Positions 62,880-64,000 of a stretch of 64,000 nucleotides of DNA are shown in pieces (the first letter of the stretch is position 1; the number at the start of each line of letters is the position of its first letter). The stretch is from Rhizobium sp. BK316. Lineage in GTDB: Bacteria > Pseudomonadota > Alphaproteobacteria > Rhizobiales > Rhizobiaceae. The DNA is taken from the NCBI RefSeq assembly GCF_014193695.1, contig NZ_JACHZR010000002.1, positions 558,001 to 622,000 on the forward strand, read 5' to 3'. The notes below the pieces were generated by a model. It saw nothing but the letters and a program-made list of their open reading frames with translations. It ran no database searches and was not told the DNA's origin. A program made the position numbers and the translations under genes.

Positions 62880-64000
62880 ATGACGACAGCCACGCGCTAC
62901 TTCAAGATCGGACCCGCCCGTCTTTTCGTCCACTTCTGTGTTCTCGTCATCGTCATCGTCTGGCTGGTACCCACACTCGGCATCTTCGTCAGCGCGCTGC
63001 GCGACAGGGATCAGATCACCGTTTCCGGCTGGTGGACCGCCTTTGCCGGCTCCACGCAGACTGTGGCCGCACGCCTCGGCACGCCCGACCAGCAGAAGCA
63101 GGAAGGCGATATCTTCGTTATCACAGGCAATGTGCTGGCAGACCAGCCGGGCCGCTCGGTCAAGGCCTTCGGCATACGCGTGCAACAGCCTTCGGCCTTC
63201 GAGGCCGGTCAGACCGCCGATCTCGGTGACGGCGCAAGCCTGCTCATCAACAGCGACGGCAGCTACCGTTACATGAAGAATGTCGCCTTCGCGCCCGACG
63301 AACGCCCGCGTCGCATCTATGTCGCGGCATCGGCTCCGCCGGAATTCACACTGGCGAACTATAAAACCGTTCTGACGAGCGAGGGCATCGGTCAGTCCTT
63401 CATCAATTCGCTGACGGTGACCATTCCGGCGACCATCATCCCGATCCTGATCGCCGCCTTCGCAGCCTATGCGCTGAGCTGGATGGAGTTTCCGGGCCGC
63501 GCGCTGCTGATTGCACTCGTCGTCGGCCTCATCGTCGTGCCTCTGCAGATGTCGCTCATCCCGCTGCTGCGCCTCTATAACGAGATCGGCACAGCGATCG
63601 GCCAGCCGTCGAAGACCTATCCCGGCATCTGGCTGGCACATACGGCTTTCGGCATGCCGCTCGCCATCTATCTGCTCCGGGCCTATATTGCCGGCCTGCC
63701 CAAGGAGATCATCGAATCCGCCCGCGTCGATGGCGCCAGCGACTTCGAGATCTTCACGCGCATCGTATTGCCTCTGTCCTTCCCCGCGCTCGCCTCCTTC
63801 GCGATCTTCCAGTTCCTGTGGGTGTGGAACGACCTGCTCGTCGCCATGGTCTTCCTCGGCACCGACAAGGATCACCTCGTGCTGACGGGAGCGCTGAATG
63901 CGCTGCTCGGCTCACGCGGCGGCAACTGGGAAATCCTGACGGCGTCAGCCTTCGTCACCATCATCATACCGCTGCTCGTCTTCTTCGGGCTGCAGCGCTA
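62880..64000 (+). CDS. aglG: Alpha-glucoside ABC transporter permease AglG (3' end outside the window)
   Basis: Open from the ATG at 62880 to the window end (373 codons seen, no stop). The MalG type: one N-terminal helix (FVHFCVLVIVIVWLVPTLGI), then a large periplasmic insertion of about 120 residues (63010-63380; for example QQKQEGDIFVITGNVLADQP) and further helices with the EAA loop (EIIESARVDGASDFEIFTRI, VLPLSF). Only a few residues should be missing. The insertion is typical of AglG-like permeases. The aglA and aglK genes are expected beyond the edge. Confidence 0.93.
   Translation, partial: MTTATRYFKIGPARLFVHFCVLVIVIVWLVPTLGIFVSALRDRDQITVSGWWTAFAGSTQTVAARLGTPDQQKQEGDIFVITGNVLADQPGRSVKAFGIRVQQPSAFEAGQTADLGDGASLLINSDGSYRYMKNVAFAPDERPRRIYVAASAPPEFTLANYKTVLTSEGIGQSFINSLTVTIPATIIPILIAAFAAYALSWMEFPGRALLIALVVGLIVVPLQMSLIPLLRLYNEIGTAIGQPSKTYPGIWLAHTAFGMPLAIYLLRAYIAGLPKEIIESARVDGASDFEIFTRIVLPLSFPALASFAIFQFLWVWNDLLVAMVFLGTDKDHLVLTGALNALLGSRGGNWEILTASAFVTIIIPLLVFFGLQR

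Noticed and set aside
1..64000. CRISPR array, tRNA, rRNA, insertion sequence, prophage.
   Set aside because: I saw no regularly spaced repeats, no cloverleaf-like sequence, no transposase or phage gene. Gene content and composition are uniform and chromosomal.

Overview
The window is a stretch of alphaproteobacterial chromosome of the Rhizobiaceae, most likely a Rhizobium of the R. leguminosarum/R. etli type. The diagnostic combination is a che operon that starts with a soluble chemoreceptor and contains cheS (STAS), cheY1, cheA, cheW, cheR, cheB, cheY2, cheD and cheT; the LuxR-type pair visN/visR; the orphan OmpR-type regulator rem; four flagellin genes in a row; the periplasmic motor genes motC and motE; flaF/flbT; and an alpha-glucoside (agl) ABC transporter. 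The DNA is GC-rich and most operon genes overlap by 1-4 bp. I saw no tRNA or rRNA gene, insertion sequence, phage gene or CRISPR array. Species assignment is inference.

Layout. 1-4400: a CPA2 cation/proton antiporter, a small XRE-type DNA-binding protein, a GT39 membrane glycosyltransferase, a 37-residue membrane peptide and the long icpA leader. 4401-12840: the chemotaxis operon icpA-cheS-cheY1-cheA-cheW-cheR-cheB-cheY2-cheD-cheT. 12952-16748: fliF, then visN-visR. 16808-22033 (minus strand): motA-fliM-fliN-fliG-flhB and a gene of unknown function. 22283-31218 (plus): flgF-fliI-unknown-flgB-flgC-fliE-flgG-flgA-flgI-motE-flgH-fliL-fliP. 31319-38152: a GT41 (O-GlcNAc-transferase-like) gene divergent from the flagellin genes flaA, flaB, flaC and flaD. 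38348-43512: fliH-like, motB, motC, fliK and a lytic transglycosylase. 43793-54949: rem, flgE-flgK-flgL-flaF-flbT-flgD, fliQ-flhA-fliR-fliJ-like-flgJ, a flgN-like gene and a FliL-like gene. 55238-59010: a WecG/TagA-type glycosyltransferase, a Wzz/GumC-type protein and folD. 59011-64000: aglR, aglE, aglF and the start of aglG.

How it works together. VisN/VisR are class I master regulators and Rem (class II) relays to the structural genes, as established in Sinorhizobium meliloti. The export apparatus (FlhA, FlhB, FliP, FliQ, FliR, FliI, with FliH-, FliJ- and FlgN-like partners recognised here) builds the rod, hook and filament. FlaF and FlbT tune flagellin translation. MotA/B form the stator, and MotC and MotE are the rhizobial periplasmic additions. 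The che proteins form a two-CheY pathway, and CheS and CheT look like control points for signal decay.

The points most worth a second look are: a CheZ-like D-x-x-x-Q motif in CheT; Glu in place of the phosphoacceptor Asp in Rem; a flagellin-linked GT41 enzyme; a duplicated and nearly conserved promoter/leader in front of flaB and flaC with CtrA-like boxes; a near-identical 551-bp tract shared by flaA and flaB; FliH/FliJ/FliL-like genes that are easily missed; and a probable dedicated flagellar muramidase overlapping fliK.
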